DNA of 64,000 nt from Linanthus parryae. Its lineage: Eukaryota; Streptophyta; Magnoliopsida; Ericales; Polemoniaceae. Each line of letters opens with the position of its first letter. Position 1 is the first letter of the stretch. The stretch is from contig JALGPY010000012.1 of the NCBI GenBank assembly GCA_023055425.1, forward strand, positions 16,813,922-16,877,921, given 5' to 3'. Positions 45,532 through 56,985 of the stretch are shown piece after piece. The notes under the pieces are model-generated. The model did no database searches, had not been told where the DNA came from, and saw nothing but the letters and a program-made list of their open reading frames with translations. Position numbers and translations under genes: made by a program.

Positions 45532-46964
45532 TGTTGGAATAGATGCCCTAGAGGCAATCTAGTTTAGTATGAATTTGTATATGGCTAGAAAATTCATTTA
45601 TTATTTATTGGATATTTAATATAATGAAGTCCTTAGATTTACAATCGTGTTGTTTATCTTAAATATCCCTAGTCAAGTATAATGATTAAATGGGACAATC
45701 ATCTATAGACTAGTATGGGGTTGGATTGATATGGAGATATCATGATCCAACACATAGGTGTGCATTACGGAATGTTGCACTGGATTGACCCATCACCGAG
45801 AAGGCTACATACATGTTATGTTGAGTCACAAGTGCTTCTCGCGGTGCAATGGTATTGTCATCCTTAGACTTGAAGTCACTAGATATTCTAGTTGTGGATC
45901 ATTGTGATCTTGGTAGCGTTAAACGCTACACCGTAAATGGGTAGTTATAAAGGCGTGTACTGGATACAATGAGAAGCAAGCTTAGAGATCGTAGTGGACG
46001 TAGAGAGGATTTGCCCCTCCCACATAACGGGAGTAGATATCCTAGGCCACTCGAGGGATAGTGCTTATAGAATGTCTGGCCAGACTCAAATAAATCAATA
46101 TATGGGATATTGATGTTATTTGCACGAATAAGGCTATTCCCATTGATCGAGAAACTATGGATTGGATATACGAGTGTGACTTGTATGTCTCGTGTCCAAT
46201 CCGGATATTGAGGCAAAGGGATGAGACAATTACTTGTACAAGGTTGTCTAGATGACTATTCTATTAGTTGGCTAGAATGGATGTTTTGCTAGAAACCGCT
46301 CCATATTAGCAAATAGTTGCTACCAACTAGATAGAACCTATGGGGTCACACGCTATATAGAGTTGTACTAGATTTGGGAATTAATTAATTGGATTAATTA
46401 ATTAGAAGGATCACTGTGCAAATCCTTGCAAACTTAGTAGGGACTAATTTGCAAGGAAGGGACTAAATTGAATTCTAGTTGGACTAGAATAAGTCCTTTA
46501 GGTAGTTAACAAGGAGTTGTTGGACTATATAAAGGACCCTCCTTCCTTCCTTCCTCATAACTTATGCTCATTAGTGAACATAACAAGAGTGGGAGAGAAC
46601 AAAGGAGAGAGAGCAAGCAACAAGGAGGCCGAACCCGACCCCCTTGCCGCCGCCCTCACCCCGTCGGCCAAAAGAGGGCCGAAGCCCCTCTTTTGTATCG
46701 TTTTGCGTGATTCCTTCACCCTCCTCTTATTCCGCGCTAGCACCAAGGAGTTTGGGAGATCTAGGATCAACTCTAGGCGTGGATCAACTATAGAGAACGT
46801 GACACTATTCGCGTTTGAAGTCATCAAGGAGAACCCAAAGGTGTGTTTATGATTTCTTACCTTCACTATCGTTATGCATCTAGACTTGTGATCCTTGGAG
46901 GGTTTTGCATGGCTTTTATTTGATTATGCTTCCGTTTGCGCGTTCCATGAATCAAAACCCTACA
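45532..46964 (+). repeat. 5' LTR of copia-2 (1433 bp)
   Basis: Same family as the copia-1 LTR (shared TGTTGGAATAGATGCCCTAGAGGCAATC start). TATA box in ggactatataaagga near 46525-46539, in the equivalent place to copia-1. Confidence 0.97.
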
Positions 46965-46965
46965 G

Positions 46966-46978
46966 TGGTATCAGAGCC
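46966..46978 (+). other. Primer binding site of copia-2
   Basis: TGGTATCAGAGCC, one base after the LTR; initiator tRNA-Met type. Confidence 0.95.
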
Positions 46979-48645
46979 ACAGGTCATAGAGCATAAACGT
47001 AGTTAATGTGTTACATTCTTGTTGTTTTACACCTTAATTTGATTGTTTATCGCGTAAAACAAGACAAATCAAGCATGGGATGCAATTTGTCAAGAATTAC
47101 TCATAACAAGATCCAATTTTTGCATTGGATGCATGAATTGGTGAGTTTAAGAAATTTTAGGATCTTAGATCTAGGGTTTGGGCATCCTTGGGGAAGAAGG
47201 AGTTCTCCCAAAACAAGGAAACAACCAAACTTGGGCTCCAAGCAAAGGGAGTTGTTTTGGAAACAACCCCCAAGAGGAGGTTCGGCCCCCTAGGGGACCG
47301 CCCCCTTGCTTGCCGCCCAAGCTTGGCCGCCCTAAGGGGCCGGGCGGCCCTAACCCGCGGGCCTAGCTTGCGGGTTTTGGGCCGGGCCGGCCCTAGGGCC
47401 TTGTGGTTCACTTTAATGGGCCCGGACAATTGGATTGTTGGGCCCATGGACCGTTTTAACCCTAGAAATCCTAAAATCAATTAAAATTGACCAAGCGCGT
47501 TAAAATTGGATTTTAACTGTTTATGTGGAAATCGCATGGTGATTGGATATGGCCTTAGGATGTGGTTTGATGTGGATGTTTAATTTTGTGTTTTGGTTTT
47601 ACGGCCTGCGAGCTGATCAATTAATTGTAATAATTAATTAGGGTTTTATGGCCTGCGTGCCTTTTTTTCTCTCAACTTGTGAGATTTATTTTATTTAGTA
47701 TAGATATTAGCTAGTGCTAGATAAAGTAGATTGTTAGCCAAGGTTGAAGAAAAGAAGCCCAAAGCCAAAGAAGCCACAAAAGATGGAGCATGGAGCATGG
47801 AGCATTCCACATGACTATGAAGGATGGACCAAAAGATCAAGACGCATGGAGATGTGTTTGCTTAGAGTTCATAGATAATTCCATTGGCTTGGAATTATCT
47901 TAGTCTAGAAAAGGCCATATCCACATCACGTTTAATTTCTGTTATGTGGTTGTTTATTTATTGTCTTATTGTTTGTGTGGTTGGTGTATGGATGATGCAT
48001 GCAATTAGGATAATAAGATAATTAGACAACCCGGATCTATTATTTGGAGTTGTGCCCAAACTCAAATAGATAGATTAGTTGATATTGATCAACAAAATAA
48101 TTAAAATTGAATTTAAAATCCCTCAAATTTTAAATGTTGTGTTCTTGCCTTCTCGTTATTTAAACACTCATTATCATCATTATTTATCAAGTTCGTGCGT
48201 GCCAAAGCATCGCGACTTGGTTCATAATGATGGAATGCGATGGCACGTAACAATGTGCAATTGTTTAGATAAGAGGTTGAACACAACTAGGCTATTAATT
48301 TGATTAAGAAACCTAGAGGCAATCAATTGGGATTATCCATATGGATGGATAAATAAGTAGTTATTTGCCCGATTGAACCAAGAGTTGCATATGGGATGCA
48401 ATTGGAATTGTTCCTACCTAAAGGTAGTCAAATTATGGGTTACTTGCCAAAGCAAGCTCATAAGGAGATGAAAAGATGGATCTTGGCCCACTAGAAAATA
48501 TAAAGATATTTTCCGTATTAATATCTTGAGGGTTATTAATCCGTAGAAAAATGGGAGCTATATTTAATAAACTAGCCATTATTAAATATAGTCAAAAATT
48601 CACAAATACTAAAACTTGCGTATTTTCCTTTTTGTAGAATACCAA
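46979..48645 (+). other. Copia-2 leader (untranslated)
   Basis: About 1.67 kb, parallel to the copia-1 leader, with TTTACGGCCTGCG at 47598-47610 and TTTATGGCCTGCG at 47645-47657. A GC-rich stretch (47270-47420) gives overlapping ORFs on both strands that are not conserved in copia-1. Confidence 0.7.
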
Positions 48646-51600
48646 ATGGCAAACAACTCATCGAGTTCACAACATTCCCTACGATCTGTCCTTGAGAAGG
48701 ACAAGCTCTCTGGAACCAACTTTCTTGATTGGTACAGAAACTTGAGAATTGTTCTCAAGCAAGAGAAGAAACTGTACGCAATAGAGGAGCATGTTCCAGA
48801 AGGTCCAGAGAACCAGACACCTGCTGCCTTAAAGGCGTATCAAAAGCGTGTTGATGACGCTAATGATGCGGCCTGCCTAATGCTTTGCACTATGACCTCT
48901 GAGCTTCAGAAGCAACACGAGAACATGAATGCTGTCGATATGATCGAACATCTAAAGCATCTCTTCCAAGAGCAGGCGAGGGTAGAGAGGTATGAGGTCT
49001 CAAAGGCACTGTTCAAATGTTATCTGGCAGAAGGGAACCCGGTGGGACCCCATGTACTCCAAATGATCGGGTACTTGGAGAATCTCGCCCGGCTTGGGTT
49101 CCCAGTCGGCCAAGAGTTGGCAACCGATCTCGTGTTGCAATCGTTGCCGGAGAGTTATGGACAGTTCATTATGAACTATAACATGAACGAGATCGTTAAA
49201 CCATTGTCAGATTTGCTCAACATGTTGAGGACGGCTGAACAGAGCATCAACAAGGGTAAGGGCAAGGCCATTATGATGGTGCATAAAGGAAAGGGCAAAA
49301 AGTTTGCCTCTTCCTCCAAGGGCAAAGGCAAGTCAGTTGCCAAGTCCAAGGAACAAGCCCTTAAGCCTGTTGGTGGCATTGCCAAGGTCGTGACTAAGGG
49401 TGAGTGTCACTACTGCAGTCAGCCTGGACACTGGAGGAGGAACTGCCCAAAATATCTGGAGGACAAGAGGCTTGGAATAGTGATTCCACCACCACCAGGT
49501 ATTTTTGTTGTAGATGTCAATTTAACTGTCTCTACATCATGGGTATTAGATACTGGATGTGGATCTCATATTTGTCGAAATATGCAGGATCTAAAGAGAA
49601 GTAAAAGATTGGCTAAAGGGGAGGTAGATCTGCGCGTTGGGAATGGAGCAAAGGTTGCTGCGTTGGCCATAGGCGTGTGCGAGCTATCTCTACCTTCAGG
49701 ATTAGTTTTAGAATTAAATAATTGCTATTTTGTGCCTGCTATGAGCAGAAACATTATTTCTATTTCTTGTTTGGACAAGGAAGGTTTTATTATTTCAATA
49801 AAGAACAATTGTTGTTCCTTTTATTTGAATAATATTCACTATTTTAGTGCGCAATTATTTAATGGACTTTATGTCCTTGATCTAAGCAATCCTGTCTACA
49901 ACATTAATACCAAGCGGATTAAAATAAATGATTTAAATCCTGCTTATTTATGGCATTGTCGTTTAGGCCATATAAACGAGAAACGTGTATCTAGACTCCA
50001 TAAGGATGGATTACTAGACTCATTTGATTTTGAATCATATGAGACATGTGAGGCTTGTTTATTGGGAAAAATGACAAAGTCCCCTTTCAATAAGAAAGGT
50101 GAGAGGACTAGTGAGCAATTGGCGCTCATACATACTGATGTGTGTGGACCATTTGCCACGCCTGCCAGGGGTGGTTATGTCTACTTCATTACATTTACTG
50201 ATGATTACAGTAGATATGGATTTGTGTACCTTATGAGGGCAAAATCCGAATCCTTTGAAGTGTTCAAAGAATTAAAGAATGAAGTAGAGAAGCAACTTGG
50301 CAAAAGTATCAAGGCTCTACGATCAGATCGTGGAGGAGAATACTTGAGCCAAGAGTTTGACGACTATCTTAGAGAGTGTGGGATCGTGTCCCAACTCACT
50401 CCACCCGGAACGCCACAATGGAATGGCGTGTCCGAGAGGAGGAATCGAACCCTATTGGATATGGTTCGATCTATGATGTGTCAAACCGATCTTCCATTAT
50501 CGTTTTGGGGCTACGCTCTATTAAGTGCAGCTTTCACCATTAACCGTGTTCCATCTAAATCAGTCATGAAGACACCATATGAGATGTGGAGTGGGAGGCG
50601 TCCCACACTGTCGTTCATGAGGATTTGGGGCTGCGATGTCTATGTAAAACGTTTACAATCAGACAAGTTAGGGCCTGAATCGGATAAGTGTAAATTTGTG
50701 GGGTACCCTAAGGAAACTAAGGGATACTACTTCTACAATCCAACCGAAAACAAAGTGTTTGTTGCTCGGACCGGCGTGTTTCTAGAAAGAGAGTTTGTCT
50801 CTAAAGAAGCAAGTGGGAGGAATGTAGAACTTGAAGAAGTTCAAGAACCACAAATCACTGAACCGATTATGGAACATGAACAGGAATCACAAGCGGTTGT
50901 GGAGCCACCTGTTCAGGTAACACAAGAGCTTCGTAGATATAGTAGAGTGCGCCAGGAACCCGAGAGGTACGGACTTCTCGTAACCGATTCCGGTGACTCG
51001 ATGCTCATAGATGATGAGCCTACTACCTATGAGGAGGCCATGAGTGGCCCAGACTCGCAGAAGTGGCTTGAAGCCATGAGATCCGAGATGGAATCCATGT
51101 ATACCAACAAAGTATGGACTTTGGTGGAACCACCCGATGGGGCGCGGCCCATAGGGTGCAAGTGGGTCTTCAAGAAGAAGATCGACATGGATGGTAATGT
51201 GATTACCTATAAGGGCCGATTGGTGGCTAAAGGATTCAGACAGATTCATGGTATTGACTATGATGAAACTTTTTCACCAGTCGCTATGACCAAATTCATC
51301 CGAATCCTACTTGCAATTGCAGCATACTACGACTATGAGATTTGGCAGATGGATGTCAAAACAGCATTCCTTTATGGGAATCTCCTCGAGGACGTGTATA
51401 TGATACAGCCGGAGGGTTTTGAGGATCCAAAGCAAGCCAACAAAGTCTGTAAGCTGCAACGATCCATTTATGGATTGAAGCAAGCTTCTAGGAGTTGGAA
51501 TCGACGTTTTGATGAAGTGGTCAAAGAGTTTGGCTTCATCAGAAACAAAGATGAGTCTTGTGTCTACAAGAAGGTTAGTGGGAGCTCTGTAGCTTTTCTG

Positions 51601-52596
51601 GTCTTGTATGTGGATGACATACTACTCATTGGAAACGACATTCCCATGCTGCAATCTGTGAAAGATTGGCTAGGAAAGTGTTTCTCAATGAAGGACTTAG
51701 GGGAAGCAGCCTACATACTCGGTATAAAGATCTATAGAGATAGATCTAAGAGGTTGCTAGGCCTAAGTAAAAGTACATATATTGACAAGGTGTTGAAACG
51801 GTTCAACATGCAAGATTCCAAGAAGGGATTCTTGCCCATGTCACATGGAATCACTCTTTCGAAGAGTGGTTGTCCTTCCAATGGGATTGAGAAGGAACGC
51901 ATGAGTAGGATTCCCTATGCCTTGGCCATAGGATCTATCATGTACGCCATGTTATGTACTAGACCAGATGTGTCATATGCCTTGAGTATGACAAGCAGAT
52001 ACCAATCCAATCCAGGTGAGAGTCACTGGATTGCTGTCAAGAACATCCTAAAGTACTTGAGAAGAACTAAGGATGCTTTCTTGATATTTGGCAGTGAGGA
52101 AGAGTTGCGTGTAAGGGGTTACACTGATGCAAGCTTCCAAACTGACAGAGATGACTTTAGATCACAGTCGGGATATGTGTTTTGCCTGAATGGAGCAGCG
52201 GTGAGCTGGAAGAGTTCCAAGCAAGAGACGGTAGCTGATTCTACAACAGAGGCTGAGTACATTGCTGCGAATGGCGCAGCAAAGGAGGCTGTTTGGATCA
52301 GAAAGTTTGTTTCTGAACTTGGTGTGGTCCCTAGCATTGCGGATCCAGTGGAGTTGCTCTGTGACAACACTGGGGCGATCGCGCAATCAAAGGAACCAAG
52401 ATCGCACCAGAAGTCCAAGCACGTGCTCAGGAAGTTTCATCTGATTCGAGATATTATCGATAGAGGAGACGTTCGGATATGCAAGATTCCTACAGATGAT
52501 AATCTGTCAGACCCGCTTACGAAGCCTCTTACGCAGTGGAAGCATGAAGGGCACACTAGGAGTATGGGCATACGAGATGCGCCAGATTGGCTCTAG
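48646..52596 (+). CDS. Copia-2 gag-pol polyprotein (1316 aa, intact)
   Basis: Order: gag (EKDKLSGTNFLDWYRNLRIV), CCHC knuckle at residues 254-267 (CHYCSQPGHWRRNC), aspartic protease (WVLDTGCGSHIC, DTG at 302), integrase HHCC (HCRLGHINEKR...CEACLLGK) and core D498, D561, E597 with exactly 35 residues between the last two, RT (QMDVKTAFLYGNLLED; YVDD at 988-991), RNase H (D1161, E1202, D1240). It makes the virus-like particle, processes itself, copies RNA to DNA and integrates it. The start is ATG 48646; the frame is open 30 bp upstream but only from a TTG, and copia-1 shows the same arrangement. Integrase before RT fixes it as Ty1/copia; the lineage within copia is not assigned. Confidence 0.97.
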   Translation: MANNSSSSQHSLRSVLEKDKLSGTNFLDWYRNLRIVLKQEKKLYAIEEHVPEGPENQTPAALKAYQKRVDDANDAACLMLCTMTSELQKQHENMNAVDMIEHLKHLFQEQARVERYEVSKALFKCYLAEGNPVGPHVLQMIGYLENLARLGFPVGQELATDLVLQSLPESYGQFIMNYNMNEIVKPLSDLLNMLRTAEQSINKGKGKAIMMVHKGKGKKFASSSKGKGKSVAKSKEQALKPVGGIAKVVTKGECHYCSQPGHWRRNCPKYLEDKRLGIVIPPPPGIFVVDVNLTVSTSWVLDTGCGSHICRNMQDLKRSKRLAKGEVDLRVGNGAKVAALAIGVCELSLPSGLVLELNNCYFVPAMSRNIISISCLDKEGFIISIKNNCCSFYLNNIHYFSAQLFNGLYVLDLSNPVYNINTKRIKINDLNPAYLWHCRLGHINEKRVSRLHKDGLLDSFDFESYETCEACLLGKMTKSPFNKKGERTSEQLALIHTDVCGPFATPARGGYVYFITFTDDYSRYGFVYLMRAKSESFEVFKELKNEVEKQLGKSIKALRSDRGGEYLSQEFDDYLRECGIVSQLTPPGTPQWNGVSERRNRTLLDMVRSMMCQTDLPLSFWGYALLSAAFTINRVPSKSVMKTPYEMWSGRRPTLSFMRIWGCDVYVKRLQSDKLGPESDKCKFVGYPKETKGYYFYNPTENKVFVARTGVFLEREFVSKEASGRNVELEEVQEPQITEPIMEHEQESQAVVEPPVQVTQELRRYSRVRQEPERYGLLVTDSGDSMLIDDEPTTYEEAMSGPDSQKWLEAMRSEMESMYTNKVWTLVEPPDGARPIGCKWVFKKKIDMDGNVITYKGRLVAKGFRQIHGIDYDETFSPVAMTKFIRILLAIAAYYDYEIWQMDVKTAFLYGNLLEDVYMIQPEGFEDPKQANKVCKLQRSIYGLKQASRSWNRRFDEVVKEFGFIRNKDESCVYKKVSGSSVAFLVLYVDDILLIGNDIPMLQSVKDWLGKCFSMKDLGEAAYILGIKIYRDRSKRLLGLSKSTYIDKVLKRFNMQDSKKGFLPMSHGITLSKSGCPSNGIEKERMSRIPYALAIGSIMYAMLCTRPDVSYALSMTSRYQSNPGESHWIAVKNILKYLRRTKDAFLIFGSEEELRVRGYTDASFQTDRDDFRSQSGYVFCLNGAAVSWKSSKQETVADSTTEAEYIAANGAAKEAVWIRKFVSELGVVPSIADPVELLCDNTGAIAQSKEPRSHQKSKHVLRKFHLIRDIIDRGDVRICKIPTDDNLSDPLTKPLTQWKHEGHTRSMGIRDAPDWL

Positions 52597-52599
52597 TGC

Positions 52600-52610
52600 A
52601 AGTGGGAGAA
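52600..52610 (+). other. Polypurine tract of copia-2
   Basis: AAGTGGGAGAA between the gag-pol stop and the 3' LTR, almost the same as in copia-1. Confidence 0.88.
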
Positions 52611-54043
52611 TGTTGGAATAGATGCCCTAGAGGCAATCTAGTTTAGTATGAATTTGTATATGGCTAGAAAATTCATTTATTATTTATTGGATATTTAATA
52701 TAATGAAGTCCTTAGATTTACAATCGTGTTGTTTATCTTAAATATCCCTAGTCAAGTATAATGATTAAATGGGACAATCATCTATATACTAGTATGGGGT
52801 TGGATTGATATGGAGATATCATGATCCAACACATAGGTGTGCATTACGGAATGTTGCACTGGATTGACCCATCACCGAGAAGGCTACATACATGTTATGT
52901 TGAGTCACAAGTGCTTCTCGCGGTGCAATGGTATTGTCATCCTTAGACTTGAAGTCACTAGATATTCTAGTTGTGGATCATTGTGATCTTGGTAGCGTTA
53001 AACGCTACACCGTAAATGGGTAGTTATAAAGGCGTGTACTGGATACAATGAGAAGCAAGCTTAGAGATCGTAGTGGACGTAGAGAGGATTTGCCCCTCCC
53101 ACATAACGGGAGTAGATATCCTAGGCCACTCGAGGGATAGTGCTTGTAGAATGTCTGGCCAGACTCAAATAAATCAGTATATGGGATATTGATGTTATTT
53201 GCACGAATAAGGCTATTCCCATTGATCGAGAAACTATGGATTGGATATACGAGTGTGACTTGTATGTCTCGTGTCCAATCCGGATATTGAGGCAAAGGGA
53301 TGAGACAATTACTTGTACAAGGTTGTCTAGATGACTATTCTATTAGTTGGCTAGAATGGATGTTTTACTAGAAACCGCTCCATATTAGCAAATAGTTGCT
53401 ACCAACTAGATAGAACCTATGGGGTCACACGCTATATAGAGTTATACTAGATTTGGGAATTAATTAATTGGATTAATTAATTAGAAGGATCACTTTGCAA
53501 ATCCTTGCAAACTTAGTAGGGACTAATTTGCAAGGAAGGGACTAAATTGAATTCTAGTTGGACTAGAATAAGTCCTTTAGGTAGTTAACAAGGAGTTGTT
53601 GGACTATATAAAGGACCCTCCTTCCTTCCTTCCTCATAACTTATGCTCATTAGTGAACATAACAAGAGTGGGAGAGAACAAAGGAGAGAGAGCAAGCAAC
53701 AAGGAGGCCGAACCCGACCCCCTTGCCGCCGCCCTCACCCCGTCGGCCAAAAGAGGGCCGAAGCCCCTCTTTTGTCTCGTTTTGCGTGATTCCTTTACCC
53801 TCCTCTTATTCCGGGCTAGCACCAAGGAGTTTGGGAGATCTAGGATCAACTCTAGGCGTGGATCAACTATAGAGAACGTGACACTATTCGCGTTTGAAGT
53901 CATCAAGGAGAACCCAAAGGTGTGTTTATTATTTCTTACCTTCACTATCGTTATGCATCTAGACTTGTGATCCTTGGAGGGTTTTGCATGGCTTTTATTT
54001 GATTATGCTTCCGTTTGCGCGTTCCATGAATCAAAACCCTACA
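52611..54043 (+). repeat. 3' LTR of copia-2 (1433 bp)
   Basis: Same length as the 5' LTR, differing at about ten positions. Ends CCCTACA, followed by ATTGT. Confidence 0.97.
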
Positions 54044-54048
54044 ATTGT

Positions 54049-54970
54049 ATGGGGTGAATATAAGGTGGTCGTAATTCCTTCACTAAAGGCACCACTTGTT
54101 CTGAGTTAAATCCATTGTCGGGTCCCCTCAAGTATGCTTTTATTGCTAAAAATGATATATTTTCTGTAATTGTTTCCTCTTCTTTATCTCAGGAACAAGA
54201 GGAGTTTCGTTTGGGAATGCTGAGGGCGCATAATAAGGAAATTGTGTGGATTATTTTGGTCATAAAGAGGATCAGCCTATCATATTGCATGCACAAAATT
54301 TAGATTGAAGAAGGCAAGAAGCTATTGGTTCAATTTCTGCGGAGGTTGAACCCACGTATGAATGATGTGGTTTGAAAATAAGTCACGAAGTGGCTGGAAG
54401 CAGGAATTATTTCCCGTACATCATTAAGAACTTGGAAAAAAACATGTCGGTGTGTTCCTTATAAAGGGGGCCTAGCCCTGACCATGGTGGAGAATGAGGA
54501 TCATGAGAAAAAATCAAAAAGGACAGTGATAGGGTGGCACGTGTGTATGGGCTACATAATGCCGAATGAATCCACGCTTAACGATCACCTCCCAGTGCCA
54601 TTCATTCTCCAGATGCTGGATAAACTGGATCACCATGCATTATATGGCTTCATTGGTGGCTATTCGGGCTACAATCAAATAACCATCGCGCTAGAAGACT
54701 AGGAGAATACTACTTTTACATGTCCCTGTGGAACCTTTGCGTTTGGCAGCATTCCATTTGGACTTTGTCATATCCTTACCACTCTTCAGAGGTGCATGAT
54801 GGAAATGTACATGATTGAGAATAACTTAAAGGTCGTTACTAATGAATTCTCTCTAGTTGGCAATAGCTTTGAAGACTGTTTACTTTATTTTCGGAGCGTG
54901 CTTTGGTTCGTTGTAAGAACACCAATCTTGTGTTTTCTTGGGAGAAGGGTCACATCATGATGATAGATTG
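54049..54970 (+). pseudogene. Athila reverse transcriptase remnant
   Basis: Broken frames read LKYAFIAKND, VSSSLSQEQEEFRLGMLRAH, EEGKKLL...RRLNPRM, KWLEAGIIS, MVENEDHEKKSKRTVIGWHV, FILQMLDKL, GFIGGYSGYNQITIALED, TTFTCPCGTFAFGSIPFGLC and LVGNSFEDCL. These match the Athila RT in order. The catalytic (F/Y)xDD position reads TNEFS and has lost both aspartates. Continuous with the protease region at 45390 across copia-2. Confidence 0.88.
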
Positions 54971-55209
54971 AATTTTTCTTCTCCATTAGATCTCAAGAAA
55001 GGATTTGGAGGTCGGTATAAAACAATTGTGGTAATCAAGCAACTTCTATATCCTACGTTTGTTAAGGCTATAAGGAGTTTCTTGGAACATGCATGGTTCT
55101 ATCGCAAATTCATTAAATACTTTTCTAAAATCACTAAGCCCTTTGTGAGTGTTTGGGAAAATATGTTACATTTGTCTTTTATGATGCGTACATGGATACC
55201 TTTGACTTG

Positions 55210-55640
55210 TTGAAGGAAAATATCACCTAGTGCCTAATATCACAACTCCAGATTGGGTGTTACCTTTTCAGCTCATGCGTGATGCAAGCCACTTCATTGT
55301 AGGAACGGGTTTGAACCATCGAAAGAAAAAGGTGTTCCATGTAATCTACTATTCTAGAAACATGTTAAATGAAGCCCGGATCAACTATGGCACTACTAAA
55401 AGGAAGTTGGTATCTTTGCACTGGTCAAATTTTGTCCATATCTTATGTGCTCAAAATTTGGGGTATTCACTAACCAGTCAACCCTCAAATTTATTCTTGA
55501 CAAGAATGTCAAATCGAGACTTTTCTGATGATTCTTCTTATGAAGGAGTTTGAGGTTGATATCCTTGACAAAAAGGGTATCGATAATGTAGTAGCGCGCC
55601 ATTTCTTAAGACATGAAAATAGGGTGGAGGAGCTCGTACC
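55210..55640 (+). pseudogene. Athila RNase H remnant
   Basis: ITTPDWVLPFQLMRDASHFIV, KKKVFHVIYYSRNMLNEARIN and YGTTKRKLVSLHW are the Athila RNase H block. Then, after a frame change, FEVDILDKKGIDNVVARHFLR is its end (usual DKKGxENxVADHLSR). Frameshift near 55530. Confidence 0.85.
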
Positions 55641-55759
55641 AATTCAAAAAAAAAAAAAAACTACTGGTGAGTACATCATGGAAGTTTACACTGAGAAGCT
55701 ATGGTATTGGGCTATTGCTAATTTCACGGTAAATAGTGAGCTACCTCAAGACTAGACTC

Positions 55760-56985
55760 GAAAGGAGAGGAAGAAGTTCCGTCATGATGTATGTATGTAT
55801 TTATGGGATGGAGTCCTACTCAATTTGGGGGTTGATAATTTTTTTGGAGATGCATTCCTACTCATGAGATCTTGGAAGATATTTGAAATTGTCATTCCTT
55901 ACCATGTGGAGGTCATTTCAGTGGCCCTTGCACTGCATTAAAGGTACTCGAATTCGACTTCTTCTGGCCTACTATATTTAATTATTGTTATTAATTCCAT
56001 GTACGTGATCTTTGCCAAAGGACCGGAAACATCTCGCAGAGAGATGAGATTCCACAAACTATGTGGATATATGTGGAGCTTTTTAATGTATGAGGGATAG
56101 ATTTTATGGGACAATTCCCACCATCACTTGGTAATCTCTATGTATTACTTGTTGTGGATTATGTATATAAAATGGGTGAAGCATCTTTCTTTCCAAAGAA
56201 TAATGCAGCGGCTGTTGAGCACTTCTGTAAGCGTAATATCTTTACTCGATTTGACACGCCAGAAGAAATGGTAAGTGATGAATGAACTCATCCATCAACA
56301 AGGTGTTTGCTAAAGTGTTGAAACGGTACGAGGTGTCTGTCCATAAGGTGTCATTACCTTACCACCCCCAATCCAATGGGCAATCCGAGATTTCTAACAC
56401 GGAGATTATGTGGATACTAAAGAAAAATGTTAATCTGGTACGTAAAGATCGGTCCCTTCAACTTGATGATGCATTGTGGGCTTATCGAACGTAAAACATT
56501 AATTGGTATGTCTCCTTACCAACTTATATATGGAAAGTCATGTTACACTCATGTTAAGCTTAAGCACAAGGCATACTAGGCAATTAAGCATCCCATCATG
56601 GACCCCAAAGCAGCAGGAGAGCTTAGGAAGATGGTACTTCTTGAGCTTGAGGATTTCCTGTTGCAAACGTACGAAAGGTAAAATATCTACTAAGATATAA
56701 CTAAGAAGTGCCAAGAGCCACACATAGTCCCAAAAGAGCTTCATGTGGGAAAGAAAGTAATGTTGTTCAATTTTCGCAAGAAACTCTTTCCAGGGAAGCT
56801 CCGGTCAAGGTGGTCCGTCCATTCATAATTGAGGAAGTATTTCCATGGGGAGAATTGAAATTGAAGAACCATCACGATCAAATTACGTTCAGAGTGAATG
56901 GAAGCCGCTTGAAACCATATCTTGACGAAACGGTGGTTGCAATTTTGGAGTGGCTTAGCTTGATCGATCTTTGATCTTTCCTGAG
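55760..56985 (+). pseudogene. Athila integrase remnant
   Basis: Decayed zinc-binding and core segments: MGQFPPSLGNLYVLLVVDYV (catalytic D of the usual GIDFMGPFPxS is lost or shifted), EMVSDE then a stop, VHKVSLPYHPQSNGQSEISN (contains the catalytic Glu region), LQLDDALWAYRT and the GPF/Y-type region near 56780-56950. At least four stops or frameshifts. Confidence 0.85.

Larger units (their letters stand above)
45532..54043 (+). mobile_element. Copia-2: complete Ty1/copia LTR retrotransposon
   Basis: LTRs 45532-46964 and 52611-54043 (1433 bp each, TGTTGGAAT...CCCTACA), primer site 46966-46978, an uninterrupted gag-pol frame 48646-52596, purine tract 52600-52610, and ATTGT duplicated at 45527-45531 and 54044-54048. 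I count ten LTR differences, all substitutions. All structural and coding parts look functional, so this is a candidate autonomous element and a possible source of proteins for damaged relatives. It splits the Athila host between protease and RT. Confidence 0.97.

Noticed and set aside
47157..47480. Overlapping GC-rich frames in the copia-2 leader
   Set aside because: Frames occur on both strands, are not conserved in the copia-1 leader, and have no recognisable domain.
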